Source of the DNA: Terrimonas sp.
GTDB taxonomy: Bacteria; Bacteroidota; Bacteroidia; Chitinophagales; Chitinophagaceae
NCBI RefSeq assembly: GCF_003075435.1
Contig: NZ_QCZJ01000008.1
Span: forward strand, 1-64,000
DNA: 64,000 nucleotides
Direction of reading: 5' to 3'
Shown here: positions 27,896 to 38,299 of the stretch, piece after piece
How positions within the stretch are numbered: the first letter of the stretch is position 1
Layout of the letters: every line of letters begins with the position of its first letter
Position numbers and translations under genes: made by a program
The notes under the pieces: generated by a model
Told to the model about the DNA's origin: nothing
Database searches by the model: none
Seen by the model: only the letters and a program-made list of their open reading frames with translations

Positions 27896-29629
27896 TTAAT
27901 ACGCTTCCGCGTCATCATCTCCTCTTTTGTCAGCAATGGCTTCAAATGTATATGCAGAATCTGTACTTCCTTTATGTATTCTGATTAATTCTGTTCTTCC
28001 AATTTGGCCTCGTTGTTCAATGGTATATCCCATTGCTTTAAGTGAATCAATAACAGGTAAAGGAAAATCTCTTTCAACATATACCACGTCCGGCATCCAT
28101 TGATGATGAAATTTTGGCTTGTTTACAGCGTCTTCAGCGTTGAGCCCAAACTCAGTAACATTAAGTATTGATTGAAAAACAGAAGTAGGTATAGTTGTTC
28201 CACCTGGTGTACCTACCACTATAAAGGGTTGATTATGCTTTAAAACTATTGTGGGCGTCATTGAACTAAGCATGCGTTTGCCTGGCTGGATAGCATTGGC
28301 TTCAGTGCCCAAAGCACCGTACATATTTGGCACGCCTGGCTTTACGCTGAAGTCATCCATTTCGTTGTTGAGAAAAAATCCCGCACCGCCTACAACAGTT
28401 CTGCTGCCGTAACCACCATTAAGTGTGGTGGTTACGGCAACCATATTGCCCCATTTATCTACGATTGAAAGATGTGTTGTTTCTTCACTTTCTTTACCGG
28501 TTGTTCCTGCTTTTGTTTGCTGGCTGCTGCCTGCTTTACCCGGTATAAAATCTTTCATTCTTTCTTTTGTATAAGCATCGCTGACAAGTGTTTTAACCGG
28601 CACTTTTACAAAGTCGGCATCACCCATGTACTCCGCCCTGTCTGCATAAGAGCGCCGTTCAGCCTCTATCATCAATTGCATGGCAGCGGCAGAGTGAAAT
28701 CCCATAGCGCCGATATTTTTATCTTCAATCATTCTTAAGCATTGTTGTATAATAATACCACCACTGCTGGGCAAAGGCATAGATATTATTTGATAATCTT
28801 TATAGTTAAATACAACAGGATTTCGTTCAGCCGCTTCGTAGTTTTTTAAATCTTCAGGCGAGATAATTCCGTTGGCCCTTTTCATTTCCTCAACAATCAG
28901 TTTTGCTGTTTCTCCCTCGTAAAACCCTTTTTTGCCTTCATCACGTATACGCGTTAATGTTAGCGCCAGGTCTTTTTGCAAAAGCGTATCTCCTGCTTTC
29001 CAGGCTGTTTGTTTTTGAAAAGCATTAGGCTGCGTATTTAATGCTTTTAAATCGGCTTGTATACTATTCAGGCTGGCAGCCTCGGCTTCAGTTAAGGCAA
29101 AGCCATTTTGCGCAAGTTCAATAGCGGGTTGAATCAATTGTTTGAAAGGTAGTTTTGCGTATTGCATGGCAGCAAATAATCCGGCAACGGTTCCCGGAAC
29201 ACCTGCAGCAAGATGGCCATTCTGGCTTTTGTCTAACAGCGGATTGCCGGCACTGTCGAGGTACATATCCCTGGAGGCCTTACCTGGTGCTTTTTCGCGG
29301 TAATCTATAGCAATATTTTCTCCGTTGTTTGTTCGTGCCACCATAAAACCCCCGCCTCCAATATTTCCCGCACCTGGATATACTACCGCCAGCGCGAGTT
29401 GCGTGGCAATGGCAGCATCAAAAGCATTTCCACCTTGTTTTAGTATTTCAGTGCCCACTATGCTTGCCAGTGGATGTGCGGATACTACTGCGCCATTTGA
29501 AGCCGTAATTTTTTTCTGGATAGCATAGGCATACGGATTGACAGTTAATGCACCTGCTTCTTTTTTAGTAACATACTTACAGGAAAATACTAAGACGAGT
29601 AACGTTGAAACAAAAAAGTATTTCTTCAT
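27896..29629 (-). CDS. ggt: Gamma-glutamyltransferase (lipoprotein)
   Basis: Periplasmic Ntn hydrolase that splits or transfers gamma-glutamyl groups, for example from glutathione. ATG 29629 gives a lipoprotein signal ending VFSC; the earlier ATG adds three residues only. Small-subunit start is the autocleavage Thr in EETTHLSIVDKWGN. NGGYGSRTVVGGAGFFLNNEMDDFS, SSMTPTIV and GTPGGTTIPTS are the conserved substrate-site motifs. The large-subunit signature GNAFDAAIATQLALAVVYPGAGNIGGGGF is complete. Full length, no defect visible. Confidence 0.95.
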   Translation of the reverse strand: MKKYFFVSTLLVLVFSCKYVTKKEAGALTVNPYAYAIQKKITASNGAVVSAHPLASIVGTEILKQGGNAFDAAIATQLALAVVYPGAGNIGGGGFMVARTNNGENIAIDYREKAPGKASRDMYLDSAGNPLLDKSQNGHLAAGVPGTVAGLFAAMQYAKLPFKQLIQPAIELAQNGFALTEAEAASLNSIQADLKALNTQPNAFQKQTAWKAGDTLLQKDLALTLTRIRDEGKKGFYEGETAKLIVEEMKRANGIISPEDLKNYEAAERNPVVFNYKDYQIISMPLPSSGGIIIQQCLRMIEDKNIGAMGFHSAAAMQLMIEAERRSYADRAEYMGDADFVKVPVKTLVSDAYTKERMKDFIPGKAGSSQQTKAGTTGKESEETTHLSIVDKWGNMVAVTTTLNGGYGSRTVVGGAGFFLNNEMDDFSVKPGVPNMYGALGTEANAIQPGKRMLSSMTPTIVLKHNQPFIVVGTPGGTTIPTSVFQSILNVTEFGLNAEDAVNKPKFHHQWMPDVVYVERDFPLPVIDSLKAMGYTIEQRGQIGRTELIRIHKGSTDSAYTFEAIADKRGDDDAEAY

Positions 29630-29725
29630 CAGATACAATTAATGGCGGAAGTTACGTAAAGAATTTTTTACGAAACAATCCTTTGAGCGTCGTTTCTCCT
29701 TAAATTGCCGTATAAAAATTGCAGC

Positions 29726-32242
29726 ATGAGTAAACGGATACTTATTTTATTCTTTTTCTTAATCTCTTTTACAGGGCTGATTGCACAGGTACAATCTCCC
29801 GGCGATTTTTTAGGTTATAAGCTTGGTACAAGGTATACTCCACATTTTAAGATTGTAAATTATTTCAATTATCTCGCGGATAAATTACCGGGAACAGTTA
29901 AGTTATTGCAATATGGAGAAACCAATGAAGGACGCCCTTTAATCGTTGCATTTATATCGGCACAGGAAAATATTCAGAACCTTGAAAATATACGAAAGAA
30001 CAATTTACGGTTAGCCAATATGGCTTTGGACAAAATGGCGCCGGTTGAAAACGCTCCGGTTATCGTTTGGCTAAGTTACAATGTGCATGGCAATGAAACT
30101 TCTTCTTCCGAAGCTGCCATGAAAACGATATATGATCTTGTAAATACGGATAATGCTTCTGCAAAAGACTGGTTGAAAAATACTGTGGTTGTGATTGACC
30201 CCTGTATTAATCCTGATGGGCGCGACCGTTATGTAAACTGGTTTAACAGTGTTGTGGGTAAAAATTATAATCCGCGGATTGATGCAAGAGAGCATCGTGA
30301 ACCATGGCCCGGCGGAAGAACCAACCACTATAATTTTGATTTGAACCGCGACTGGGCATGGCAAACACAGGTTGAAAGCCGGCAACGGTTGAAATTATAC
30401 CGCCAGTGGATGCCGCAGATACATGTGGATTACCACGAGCAGGGCATAAATAATCCCTATTATTTTGCACCTGCCGCGCAACCGTATCATGAAATTATTA
30501 CACCGTGGCAGCGTGAATTTCAATTGAGTATCGGCAAAAACAATGCAAAGTATTTTGACCGGAATGGCTGGTTGTTTTTTACCAAAGAAATATTTGATCT
30601 TTATTATCCATCTTACGGTGATACATACCCGATATATAATGGCGCTATTGGTATGACGTATGAGCAGGCCGGCGGCGGAGCAGGAGGATTAGGCGTTTAC
30701 AAGCAGGAAGGTGATACACTTACGCTTGAAGACCGCATTGCTCATCATTATACAACCGGAATGAGCACTATTGAAATTTCTTCTAAAAACGCGGATAAGC
30801 TTATAAAGTCTTTCCGTAAATTTTTTAATGATGCGGTTACAACAGGTACCGGTACATATAAAGCTTTTGTAGTAAAAAACACAGCAGGCACATCTCAAAA
30901 TATTAACGCTTTACTGGAACTTCTTGATAAAAATGGCATACAATATTCTTCAGGATCTGGTACTGCCAAAGGGTATAATTACTTTAGTGGCAAAGATGAA
31001 TCATTTACTATCGGTAAAGAAGATGTGGTGATAAGCGCGGTACAACCCAATTCCACACTCGTAAGTGTATTGTTTGAACCCAAAACCGTATTGGTTGATT
31101 CTGCTACTTACGATATTACCGCGTGGTCTTTACCATTCATTTATGGCGTTAATGCGTATGCCGTAAAAGAAAAGATCAATGCTGCTGCCGCTTATCCGCA
31201 GCCACAAAAAATCAATAATGTTACATCTGAAACTTACGGATATGTAATTCCGTGGGAAGGGATGCAAAGTGCTAAAACAGTGGCGGCACTTATACAGCAA
31301 GGTGTTAAATTGAGGTTTGCTTCGAACGAATTTGAAGTAAATGGCAAAACATTTAAACAAGGGTCAATTATTGTTCTTAAGACTGCAAACAATGCAATAA
31401 AAGATAGTATATGGAATATTGTAACAAGAGTCTCCAATGAACAAGAGGTTACCGCATTTCCGGTAAATACCGGTTTTGTTGATAAAGGCTACGACTTTGG
31501 CAGCTCTAATGTTCGTTATTTAAAACCACCGAAAGTGGCTTTGCTTACAGGCGAAGGAACGGGATCAAATGCAGCAGGCGAAATTTGGTTTTTTCTTGAA
31601 AGAGAGTTGAACTATCCTGTTACGCTTATTAATGTAAATGATTTGGCAAGAGCGCAATGGAATGAGATTGATGTATTGATAATGCCTGATGGAAATTATG
31701 CGGCGCTCAATGAAAAAGGACGCTTTGATAATATAAAAGACTGGGTAAATAAAGGTGGAAAAATAATCGCGATGGAAAACGCAGTTGCATTCCTGGTAAA
31801 AATGGATATTGGGTTGAAATTTAAAAAAGATGAGGATTCTTCTGATAAAAAAGACCCTTACGCGCCATTGAAGAAATTTAGTGATTTTGAACGCGACTAT
31901 ATTTCTTCCACAACACCAGGTTCTATATTAAAAGTACAATTAGATAACAGCCACCCGCTGGCATTTGGCTACCCGGATTACTATTATACTTTAAAGATGG
32001 ATGATAATGTGTATGAATTCATCAATGAGGGCTGGAATGTGGGTGTAATTAAAAAAGACAATATTGTTGCCGGCTTTGTAGGTGCAAAACTCAAAAAGAA
32101 GCTGAATGACGGATTAGTATTTGGCGTTCAGGATGTAAACCGGGGAAATATTGTTTATCTCGCGGATAATGTATTGTTCAGAAATTTCTGGCAGAATGGT
32201 AAACTCCTGTTCTGCAATGCCTTATTTATGGTAGGCAGGTAA
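29726..32242 (+). CDS. M14-family zinc carboxypeptidase
   Basis: A secreted metallocarboxypeptidase of 838 residues from ATG 29726, which gives a clean signal peptide (MSKRILILFFFLISFTGLIAQ). YGETNEGRPL precedes the zinc pair HGNE (His121, Glu124), then NPDGRDR and DLNRDWAW for substrate binding, and the third ligand His237 in VDYHEQG. The rest (about 450-838) includes a glutamine-amidotransferase-like domain (VDVLIMPDGNYAAL...GGKIIAMENAVAFL), common in large Bacteroidota M14 proteins. Confidence 0.9.
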   Translation: MSKRILILFFFLISFTGLIAQVQSPGDFLGYKLGTRYTPHFKIVNYFNYLADKLPGTVKLLQYGETNEGRPLIVAFISAQENIQNLENIRKNNLRLANMALDKMAPVENAPVIVWLSYNVHGNETSSSEAAMKTIYDLVNTDNASAKDWLKNTVVVIDPCINPDGRDRYVNWFNSVVGKNYNPRIDAREHREPWPGGRTNHYNFDLNRDWAWQTQVESRQRLKLYRQWMPQIHVDYHEQGINNPYYFAPAAQPYHEIITPWQREFQLSIGKNNAKYFDRNGWLFFTKEIFDLYYPSYGDTYPIYNGAIGMTYEQAGGGAGGLGVYKQEGDTLTLEDRIAHHYTTGMSTIEISSKNADKLIKSFRKFFNDAVTTGTGTYKAFVVKNTAGTSQNINALLELLDKNGIQYSSGSGTAKGYNYFSGKDESFTIGKEDVVISAVQPNSTLVSVLFEPKTVLVDSATYDITAWSLPFIYGVNAYAVKEKINAAAAYPQPQKINNVTSETYGYVIPWEGMQSAKTVAALIQQGVKLRFASNEFEVNGKTFKQGSIIVLKTANNAIKDSIWNIVTRVSNEQEVTAFPVNTGFVDKGYDFGSSNVRYLKPPKVALLTGEGTGSNAAGEIWFFLERELNYPVTLINVNDLARAQWNEIDVLIMPDGNYAALNEKGRFDNIKDWVNKGGKIIAMENAVAFLVKMDIGLKFKKDEDSSDKKDPYAPLKKFSDFERDYISSTTPGSILKVQLDNSHPLAFGYPDYYYTLKMDDNVYEFINEGWNVGVIKKDNIVAGFVGAKLKKKLNDGLVFGVQDVNRGNIVYLADNVLFRNFWQNGKLLFCNALFMVGR

Positions 32243-32254
32243 GCAACATATTAT

Positions 32255-32262
32255 TACCTTTG
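32255..32262 (+). promoter_or_regulatory. Bacteroidota -7 box of prfC
   Basis: TACCTTTG fits the Bacteroidota sigma -7 consensus TANNTTTG and lies only 7 bases before the ATG of prfC. Transcription would start at or within a base or two of the start codon, which points to a leaderless or nearly leaderless mRNA. Confidence 0.55.
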
Positions 32263-32269
32263 CGCCCCG

Positions 32270-33859
32270 ATGAAATATACAGCAGAAATCAGCAAGCGGA
32301 AAACATTCGCTATTATATCTCACCCGGATGCGGGTAAAACAACGCTTACCGAAAAGCTTTTGCTTTTTGGTGGTGCTATTCAAACAGCAGGAGCTGTAAA
32401 AAGCAATAAAATCAAGAAGCATGCTACCAGCGACTTCATGGAAATTGAAAAGCAGCGTGGTATATCTGTAGCAACGAGCGTAATGACTTTTGAATATGAA
32501 GGTAAGCTCATCAACCTGCTGGATACGCCCGGTCACAAAGATTTTGCTGAGGATACCTACAGAACGCTCACTGCAGTTGATAGTGTAATACTTGTGGTTG
32601 ACAGTGTGAATGGGGTAGAAGAACAAACAAGAAGATTGATGGAAGTTTGCCGCATGCGTGATACGCCGGTAATTGTTTTCATCAACAAAATGGACCGCGA
32701 TGGCAAGCTGCCTTTTGACCTGCTGGAAGAAATCGAAAAGGAACTGCATATACAATTGCACCCCATGACCTGGCCAATCAATAATGGTAAAGAGTTTAAA
32801 GGGGTATATAATCTGCACGATAAAAACCTGTTGTTATTTACAGCTAACACCAAGGCCAATGATGAAGATGTTGTGCATATTACGGACTTGTCTGATGCCG
32901 CCCTCACTGAAAGAGTAGGGGATAAGGATGCAAGCCAGCTTCGGGAAGATGTGGAATTGATTGACGGCGTATACGGAGAACTTGATGTTGACACCTACCT
33001 GCGGGGTAAAACCGCTCCTGTGTTTTTTGGTAGTGCGGTAAATAATTTTGGGGTAAAGGAAATGCTGGATACATTTATCAGGATTGCACCATCTCCTTTA
33101 TGCCGCCCGACTTCAATTGGCGAAAACTGCCCGGAAGAAGAAAAGTTTAGTGGGTTTGTTTTTAAAATACACGCCAATCTCGATCCGAAACACAGGGACA
33201 GGATTGCTTTTTTAAGAGTATGTTCCGGGAAATTTGAACGCAATAAATATTATCACCATGTCCGTCTTGATAAAGACGTTCGGTTCAGCAACCCGTATTC
33301 ATTTCTTGCCCGGCAGAAAGATGTAATTGAAGAAGCTTATCCCGGCGATGTGGTAGGTTTATTCGATACCGGAAATTTTAAAATCGGTGATACACTTACC
33401 GAAGGCGCTGATTTTTATTTTACAGGCATCCCAAGTTTTTCTCCGGAATTATTCAAAGAAGTAGTGAATAAAGACCCGATGAAAACAAAGCAACTGGAAA
33501 AAGGGTTGCTGCAATTGACGGATGAAGGTGTTGCGCAATTATTTACACAGCATGGTGGCAATCGTAAAATTATTGGGTGTGTAGGTGATCTCCAGTTTGA
33601 AGTAATACAATACCGCTTATTACAGGAATACGGCGCATCCGTTCAGTTTAATGCATTGCCTTTTTATAAAGCCTGCTGGATTACTTCAGACGATAAAAAG
33701 AAGCTGGATGATTTCACACGGTTTAAAACCGGTAATGTGGTGATTGATAAAGATGATCAACTGGTATACCTTGCCCAAAGCGAATGGTTCCTGAATACGG
33801 AAATTGCCAACAATCCTGCTATCACTTTTCATTTTTCAAGTGAAATACATAAATCGTAA
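32270..33859 (+). CDS. prfC: Peptide chain release factor 3
   Basis: GTPase that recycles RF1/RF2 from the ribosome after termination. G1 is SHPDAGKTT (residues 17-25), G2 lies in [13 protein letters not shown]3 is DTPGHKDF, and G4 is NKMD. The SVATSV motif and the [19 protein letters not shown]-terminal segment are specific to RF3 as opposed to EF-G or LepA. The 529-residue length is standard. A TANNTTTG box lies directly upstream. Confidence 0.96.
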   Translation: MKYTAEISKRKTFAIISHPDAGKTTLTEKLLLFGGAIQTAGAVKSNKIKKHATSDFMEIEKQRGISVATSVMTFEYEGKLINLLDTPGHKDFAEDTYRTLTAVDSVILVVDSVNGVEEQTRRLMEVCRMRDTPVIVFINKMDRDGKLPFDLLEEIEKELHIQLHPMTWPINNGKEFKGVYNLHDKNLLLFTANTKANDEDVVHITDLSDAALTERVGDKDASQLREDVELIDGVYGELDVDTYLRGKTAPVFFGSAVNNFGVKEMLDTFIRIAPSPLCRPTSIGENCPEEEKFSGFVFKIHANLDPKHRDRIAFLRVCSGKFERNKYYHHVRLDKDVRFSNPYSFLARQKDVIEEAYPGDVVGLFDTGNFKIGDTLTEGADFYFTGIPSFSPELFKEVVNKDPMKTKQLEKGLLQLTDEGVAQLFTQHGGNRKIIGCVGDLQFEVIQYRLLQEYGASVQFNALPFYKACWITSDDKKKLDDFTRFKTGNVVIDKDDQLVYLAQSEWFLNTEIANNPAITFHFSSEIHKS

Positions 33860-33898
33860 GGTTGATCAGGTAAAACAGGTGCATTCAATAGTAATGGA

Positions 33899-34309
33899 AT
33901 GAAGCAATTTTTCAATTCATGTAATTTCTTTCTTTTAATCATTGTGTTGAATGCTTTGTCATGCAGCTCTTCCACCAATAAAGAAGCGATCAAAATAGTC
34001 CATCAAAAAGACCAGGAACATAAGCCTGCTACAGCAGCAGACGATATTGACCGTTTTGCTACGCTTACTAAAGAAGATATGCAGTATATTGATCTCATGA
34101 TAGAAGATGACGCGATGGTTGAAATATATTACAAAGCCAGCGCCGGTGTGCCGGATTATATTGAAGAAATAAAGGCATATCTCAAAGCCAAAAGAACAGG
34201 CATAAAACTGATTGCAGTTGAAAATTTCCCCGAAAATATTAAGAAGGAAGGGAAATTTTATATACACGATACCGGCGATCACAGGTATGTGTTATATGTG
34301 TTACATTAA
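33899..34309 (+). CDS. Hypothetical lipoprotein
   Basis: A 136-residue protein with a lipoprotein signal (FFLLIIVLNALSC, Cys about 22). Its soluble part has no domain I recognise; it contains an acidic helical stretch (FATLTKEDMQYIDLMIEDDAMVEIYYKASAG) and a beta-rich end (KFYIHDTGDHRYVLYVL). It follows prfC by 39 bases and converges with argS. Confidence 0.7.
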   Translation: MKQFFNSCNFFLLIIVLNALSCSSSTNKEAIKIVHQKDQEHKPATAADDIDRFATLTKEDMQYIDLMIEDDAMVEIYYKASAGVPDYIEEIKAYLKAKRTGIKLIAVENFPENIKKEGKFYIHDTGDHRYVLYVLH

Positions 34310-34324
34310 TGTTGTCTGTAATGT

Positions 34325-36106
34325 TTACATTCTTTCCGGCACTTCAATACCAAGCAAAGCCATTCCCGATGCGATAACATTCGCCGTCATACGGCAAATA
34401 CGCAGCCTTAGCTGTTTTTTATTTTCTGATTCTGCTTTAAGCACCCGGTGTTCTGTAACAAATGAATTATACGTTTTGGCAACGTCATAGCAATAATTAA
34501 CGATCGCGGAAGGGTTATGCTCAGCCGCTGCCTGCGAAATAATTGCCGGATATTTTTCCAGCAGGATAATGATATTTTTTTCCAGGCTTAAAAGTGTTTC
34601 GCCAGGCTGCAGCTGGTACGCTGTATCTTCAGCTTCATTCCGCAATATGGCTTTTGCTCTTGCATAAGAAAACTGAACAAATGATGCGGTGAATCCGTGA
34701 AAGTCAATGCTCTCTTCAGGGTTAAATACCATTCTTTTTTTAGGGTCAACACGAAGTATGAAAAACTTTAATGCCGCGAGCCCGATGGTATTGTATAATT
34801 TTTGCAGTTCTTCTTCTGTAAAATCTTTAACCTTGCCAAGCTCGGCGGTTTTTTCTGCAGCTACTTTTATCATTTCATCTACTATATCATCTGCATCAAC
34901 AACGGTTCCTTCACGGGTTTTCATTCTGCCGGTAGGTAATTCCACCATACCATAGCTTAAGTGATAAATTCCTTCAGAGGAAGGCAAGCCTAACTTTTCG
35001 CAAATCAGCTTAAGCACTTTAAAATGATAGTTTTGTTCATCACCTACCACATAAATGCTCTGATCATATTTAAACTCTTCGTATTTATTTACAGCCAAAC
35101 CAATGTCCTGGGTAATGTATACTGCGGTACCATCTTTACGCTGTAAAATTTTTTCATCTAATCCGTCAGCAGTAAGGTCTATCCATACGCTGTTATCTTC
35201 TTTTTTAAAGAAAATTCCCCTTTTTAATCCGTCATCTACCAGTTTTTTGCCGAGCAGGTAAGTATCGCTCTCGTAGTACATCTTATCAAAATCGCTGCCT
35301 ATTCTTTGGTAGGTCACTTCAAATCCATCGTAAACCCAACTGTTCATTGTTTTCCAGCATTGTATCACATCAGGTTTCCCGGCTTCCCAATCTACCAGCA
35401 TTTGCTGCGCGGCCTTCATGATCGGTGCTTCTTTTTCTGCATCTTCTTTGCCCAGTCCATTGTCCACTAATGCTTTTACTTCTTTTTTATACTGCTCTCC
35501 AAACATCACATAATAATCGCCCACAAAATGATCTCCTTTTATTCCTGTGCTTTGTGGTGTGGCACCATTGGCAAACCATTGCCAGGCAACCATACTCTTG
35601 CAAATATGTATGCCGCGGTCGTTGGCGATGCAGGTTTTTATAATGTCATATCCCTCTGCCTTTAGTATTGCAGCAATGCTCCATCCTAAAAAATTATTGC
35701 GCAAATGCCCAAGGTGTAAGGGCTTATTGGTATTGGGAGAAGAGTATTCTACAACAATCTTTTTACCATTTTTTGCTTTGCTGCCATACTGCGCATCAGC
35801 ATAATTACCTGATAAAACATTATTCCAGTACGCATCTGAAATGGTAAGGTTTAAAAAACCCTTAATCACATTGTATGATGAAAACAGGTGGGAATTTGTA
35901 TTGATAAGCTGCTCTCCAAGCGCTTTGCCCAAAGCATCCGGCGATTGCTTAAGGGGTTTCAGCAAAGTGAATAAAACAACTGTATAATCACCCTCAAATT
36001 CGGGTTTTGTTTGATTGATCTGGAAATCCTTAGCGCTGAATGTTTGTGTATATAATGCTTCCAAAGCCCTGATTACTGCTGATTGTATACCTGGTATAAC
36101 CGACAT
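34325..36106 (-). CDS. argS: Arginyl-tRNA synthetase
   Basis: Class I aminoacyl-tRNA synthetase charging tRNA-Arg. From ATG 36106 (MSVIPGIQSAVIRAL) the protein has 593 residues, the usual size; the upstream ATG at 36151 adds 15 residues outside the conserved Arg_tRNA_synt_N domain. The HIGH motif is HLGH in VVEYSSPNTNKPLHLGHLRN, the KMSKS region is GRMKTREGT, and the C-terminal DALR anticodon domain ends LLGIEVPERM. Intact. Confidence 0.95.
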   Translation of the reverse strand: MSVIPGIQSAVIRALEALYTQTFSAKDFQINQTKPEFEGDYTVVLFTLLKPLKQSPDALGKALGEQLINTNSHLFSSYNVIKGFLNLTISDAYWNNVLSGNYADAQYGSKAKNGKKIVVEYSSPNTNKPLHLGHLRNNFLGWSIAAILKAEGYDIIKTCIANDRGIHICKSMVAWQWFANGATPQSTGIKGDHFVGDYYVMFGEQYKKEVKALVDNGLGKEDAEKEAPIMKAAQQMLVDWEAGKPDVIQCWKTMNSWVYDGFEVTYQRIGSDFDKMYYESDTYLLGKKLVDDGLKRGIFFKKEDNSVWIDLTADGLDEKILQRKDGTAVYITQDIGLAVNKYEEFKYDQSIYVVGDEQNYHFKVLKLICEKLGLPSSEGIYHLSYGMVELPTGRMKTREGTVVDADDIVDEMIKVAAEKTAELGKVKDFTEEELQKLYNTIGLAALKFFILRVDPKKRMVFNPEESIDFHGFTASFVQFSYARAKAILRNEAEDTAYQLQPGETLLSLEKNIIILLEKYPAIISQAAAEHNPSAIVNYCYDVAKTYNSFVTEHRVLKAESENKKQLRLRICRMTANVIASGMALLGIEVPERM

Positions 36107-36599
36107 TTCCTGTGTTTTAAAGGACTGCAAAAATAAGGATATGTGCGTCAAACGAAGTCAATAGAGCAGAGATTTCACATTTAGAAAAATCTAAAGCGCT
36201 TTCAATTGCTAAAAGAGCAAGAGGGTTGTTTAAAAAAATATAGCCTCTTGTGCCGCCATGTATTCCCAATTTCTGAAGCTTATATGAGACTGTTTTACCC
36301 GTCGCAAAATGCTTTTAACTGAAATCCGCATGCCTGTGGATTCGCAATATGACGCCATGTGTTTGAGTAATGTACACTTTTCTTTAGCGCTGATTGTAAG
36401 CCTAAACAATTTTAGCCTGGAGCAGCCTCTTGCAGACACCAAATAATAGCATAACTTCTTTTTATATACAAAGATTCTCTCAACAGGCAGGCGTTATAAA
36501 AGGGGCGGTTTCCCTGAATTTCTAAAGGATAATTAGTACTTTGCTTTTTAAGCCAGGCTTAATAGCAACACAGGCGCCGGGTTCAAAAATTAATTTCTT
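36107..36599. other. Intergenic region without a supported gene
   Basis: About 490 bases between argS and the MATE gene, both minus strand. A 70-codon minus-strand reading frame (36230-36442) has no recognisable domain and an unusual residue mix, so I do not call it. No strong hairpin, tRNA or repeat was seen. Confidence 0.5.
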
Positions 36600-37958
36600 C
36601 TATATTGTTTTTGATTTCCATCTTCCACTTTTAATATACAACCAGGAAAAAGTAAACATGATGATCCAGTACAGCCATTCAGATGCCCAACCCCAGGTAA
36701 TCGGCATATTGAATTTTTCAAGTACCAGCCAGGTATAAATAGTATATGCCGTTATGGCAATAAATTCTATAGAAAGATTGATGAGGGTATTTCCTGTTCC
36801 GGTAACAGCGTTGAGCCATACTGTAGAAAACGACATAATAATCAATGCCGTTGATACTACGCGCAATACCGGGATGGCAGACTGTATAAAAACTTCATCT
36901 CTTCCATAAATGGATAAAAACAGTTCGGGAAACAGGTTGAGGAAAATGCAGATGAGGATAGCGAGTCCGGTACTGATATGCACTATTTTATTGATAAGCG
37001 GAATAACTTTTTCTTTTAATCCCTGCCCTATAATATTGCTTACCATGGTATTGCTGGTTGCAGCAAAAGCCCAGGTAAATACGCCGAAGAAACCGAAAAT
37101 ATTACGCATGGTATTGGAGATGGCAAGATCTCTTTGCCCATGATGCTCTATCAGGATGTAAAAAAATTCCCAGCTGATTATACTGATGGCGTATTGCAGA
37201 ATAAGTGGTGATGCCTGTACCAATATCAGTTTGGCGGAAGGCTTATCAATATGAAAGTGATTGTACAGGTGAAATGTTTTGTGAAATTTTTTTGCATGGA
37301 TTACGGCGAATACTACAAACATTCCGAGGAACTCCGCAATGATTGATGCAATAGCTGCCCCGTTAAAACCAAGCACCGGAAATCCCCAATGCCCGTAAAT
37401 AAGTGTGTAATCAAGAAAGATATTAGATACAGCTTCAGCAAGCGTGCCTATAATAAGGTAGCGGCTGTTATTAGTGCCAACCAGTAAGGCATTTCTCATC
37501 TGGTAGAGGTATAGGAACGGAAGTCCCCATATCCTGATGCGCAAAAATTCAATGCACATTTCATAGGTTTCCTGCGAATGAATGGTATGACGGAATATAA
37601 CCGGTGCTAAAAAGTAAGTAATAGCGATGCCCATTGCCGCAATACCCAGCGCAATAAATATACCCTGTGAGAAAATTTTACCTATATCATTAATCCTGTT
37701 TTCGCCTGCACGCCGCGAAATGAGTGCCTGCAATGCATTGTTCAATCCAAACCCTATACCTCCGAATATCAGGTAAAACACTCCTGTTATACCGGCGGCT
37801 CCCAGCTCTTTTTCGCCAAGGCCTGAGAGAAATATATTGTTGGTAATAAAATTAATCTGGGGTACAAGCAGGGATGCGGAAATGGGTAAGGCAATGGTAA
37901 TGATCTGGCTGTAAGAAAGAGAAACTCTGAGATCAATATTATTGGAAGCTGTAGCCAT
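36600..37958 (-). CDS. MATE-family efflux transporter
   Basis: Inner-membrane multidrug/cation antiporter with 12 hydrophobic helices in 452 residues. Two homologous halves are seen, each beginning with a proline/serine-rich helix (ITIALPISASLLVPQINFITNNIFLSGLG, and the later LQYAISIISWEFFYILI). FGGIGFGLNNALQALISRRAGE is the typical loop of half one. It belongs to the DinF/NorM-like branch; substrate unknown. Single-gene transcription unit by spacing. Confidence 0.9.
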   Translation of the reverse strand: MATASNNIDLRVSLSYSQIITIALPISASLLVPQINFITNNIFLSGLGEKELGAAGITGVFYLIFGGIGFGLNNALQALISRRAGENRINDIGKIFSQGIFIALGIAAMGIAITYFLAPVIFRHTIHSQETYEMCIEFLRIRIWGLPFLYLYQMRNALLVGTNNSRYLIIGTLAEAVSNIFLDYTLIYGHWGFPVLGFNGAAIASIIAEFLGMFVVFAVIHAKKFHKTFHLYNHFHIDKPSAKLILVQASPLILQYAISIISWEFFYILIEHHGQRDLAISNTMRNIFGFFGVFTWAFAATSNTMVSNIIGQGLKEKVIPLINKIVHISTGLAILICIFLNLFPELFLSIYGRDEVFIQSAIPVLRVVSTALIIMSFSTVWLNAVTGTGNTLINLSIEFIAITAYTIYTWLVLEKFNMPITWGWASEWLYWIIMFTFSWLYIKSGRWKSKTI

Positions 37959-38052
37959 AAGCAGGCGACAAACCTAAATAAAAAAACAGGTAATTGAATT
38001 AAGAGGATCTGTTTAGTCGTAAAATTTATCAATTTATCTTAATCTGTACCGT

Positions 38053-38136
38053 ATGGGCAAGATAACATTAGATAGTTACGGCAGGGTGATAAAAGATGAA
38101 TATATATGGGCTAATGAGACGGATCCTCCTACATAA
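38053..38136 (+). pseudogene. Short fragment resembling a RAYT transposase
   Basis: A 27-codon frame encodes MGKITLDSYGRVIKDEY then IWANETDPPT. The pattern LDSYGRVIKDEYIW resembles the stretch before the HxH motif in REP-associated Y1 transposases (family form GxIVxxxWxxxP). The rest of such a gene is absent. This rests on motif memory only and could be chance. Confidence 0.3.
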
Positions 38137-38138
38137 AA

Positions 38139-38168
38139 AAAGCTGGTCAATATGAATTGACCAGCTTT
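38139..38168 (-). terminator. Terminator of the glycosidase operon
   Basis: AAAGCTGGTCAAT (38139-38151) and ATTGACCAGCTTT (38156-38168) pair perfectly around a 4-base loop. On the minus strand a run of T follows, fitting termination of the operon 42278-38300. Confidence 0.75.
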
Positions 38169-38189
38169 CAGAACTTTCACTAATCATAG

Positions 38190-38217
38190 AAAGAACGCTT
38201 GAATTCAAGCGTTCTTT
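38190..38217. repeat. Perfect 28-base palindrome
   Basis: AAAGAACGCTTGAA is immediately followed by its own reverse complement, with GAATTC at the centre and no spacer. The lack of a loop makes a protein-binding or cruciform site more likely than an ordinary terminator, though it lies near one. Confidence 0.7.
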
Positions 38218-38299
38218 AAAAGCCAGCATACACATTTAAAATCTAATACTGCCATTGCGTAAAAACCTGAAATGATCCTCATACTGTGTCTGTTCATTT

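Larger units (their letters stand above)
37959..38299. other. Intergenic region with transposase remnant and two palindromes
   Basis: About 340 bases between the MATE and glycosidase genes. It holds the small remnant ORF at 38053-38136, a terminator hairpin at 38139-38168 and a 28-base perfect palindrome at 38190-38217, listed separately. Confidence 0.6.

Noticed and set aside
36230-36442. 70-codon minus-strand ORF between argS and the MATE gene
   Set aside because: No domain, odd composition and no operon context; I see no support beyond an open frame.
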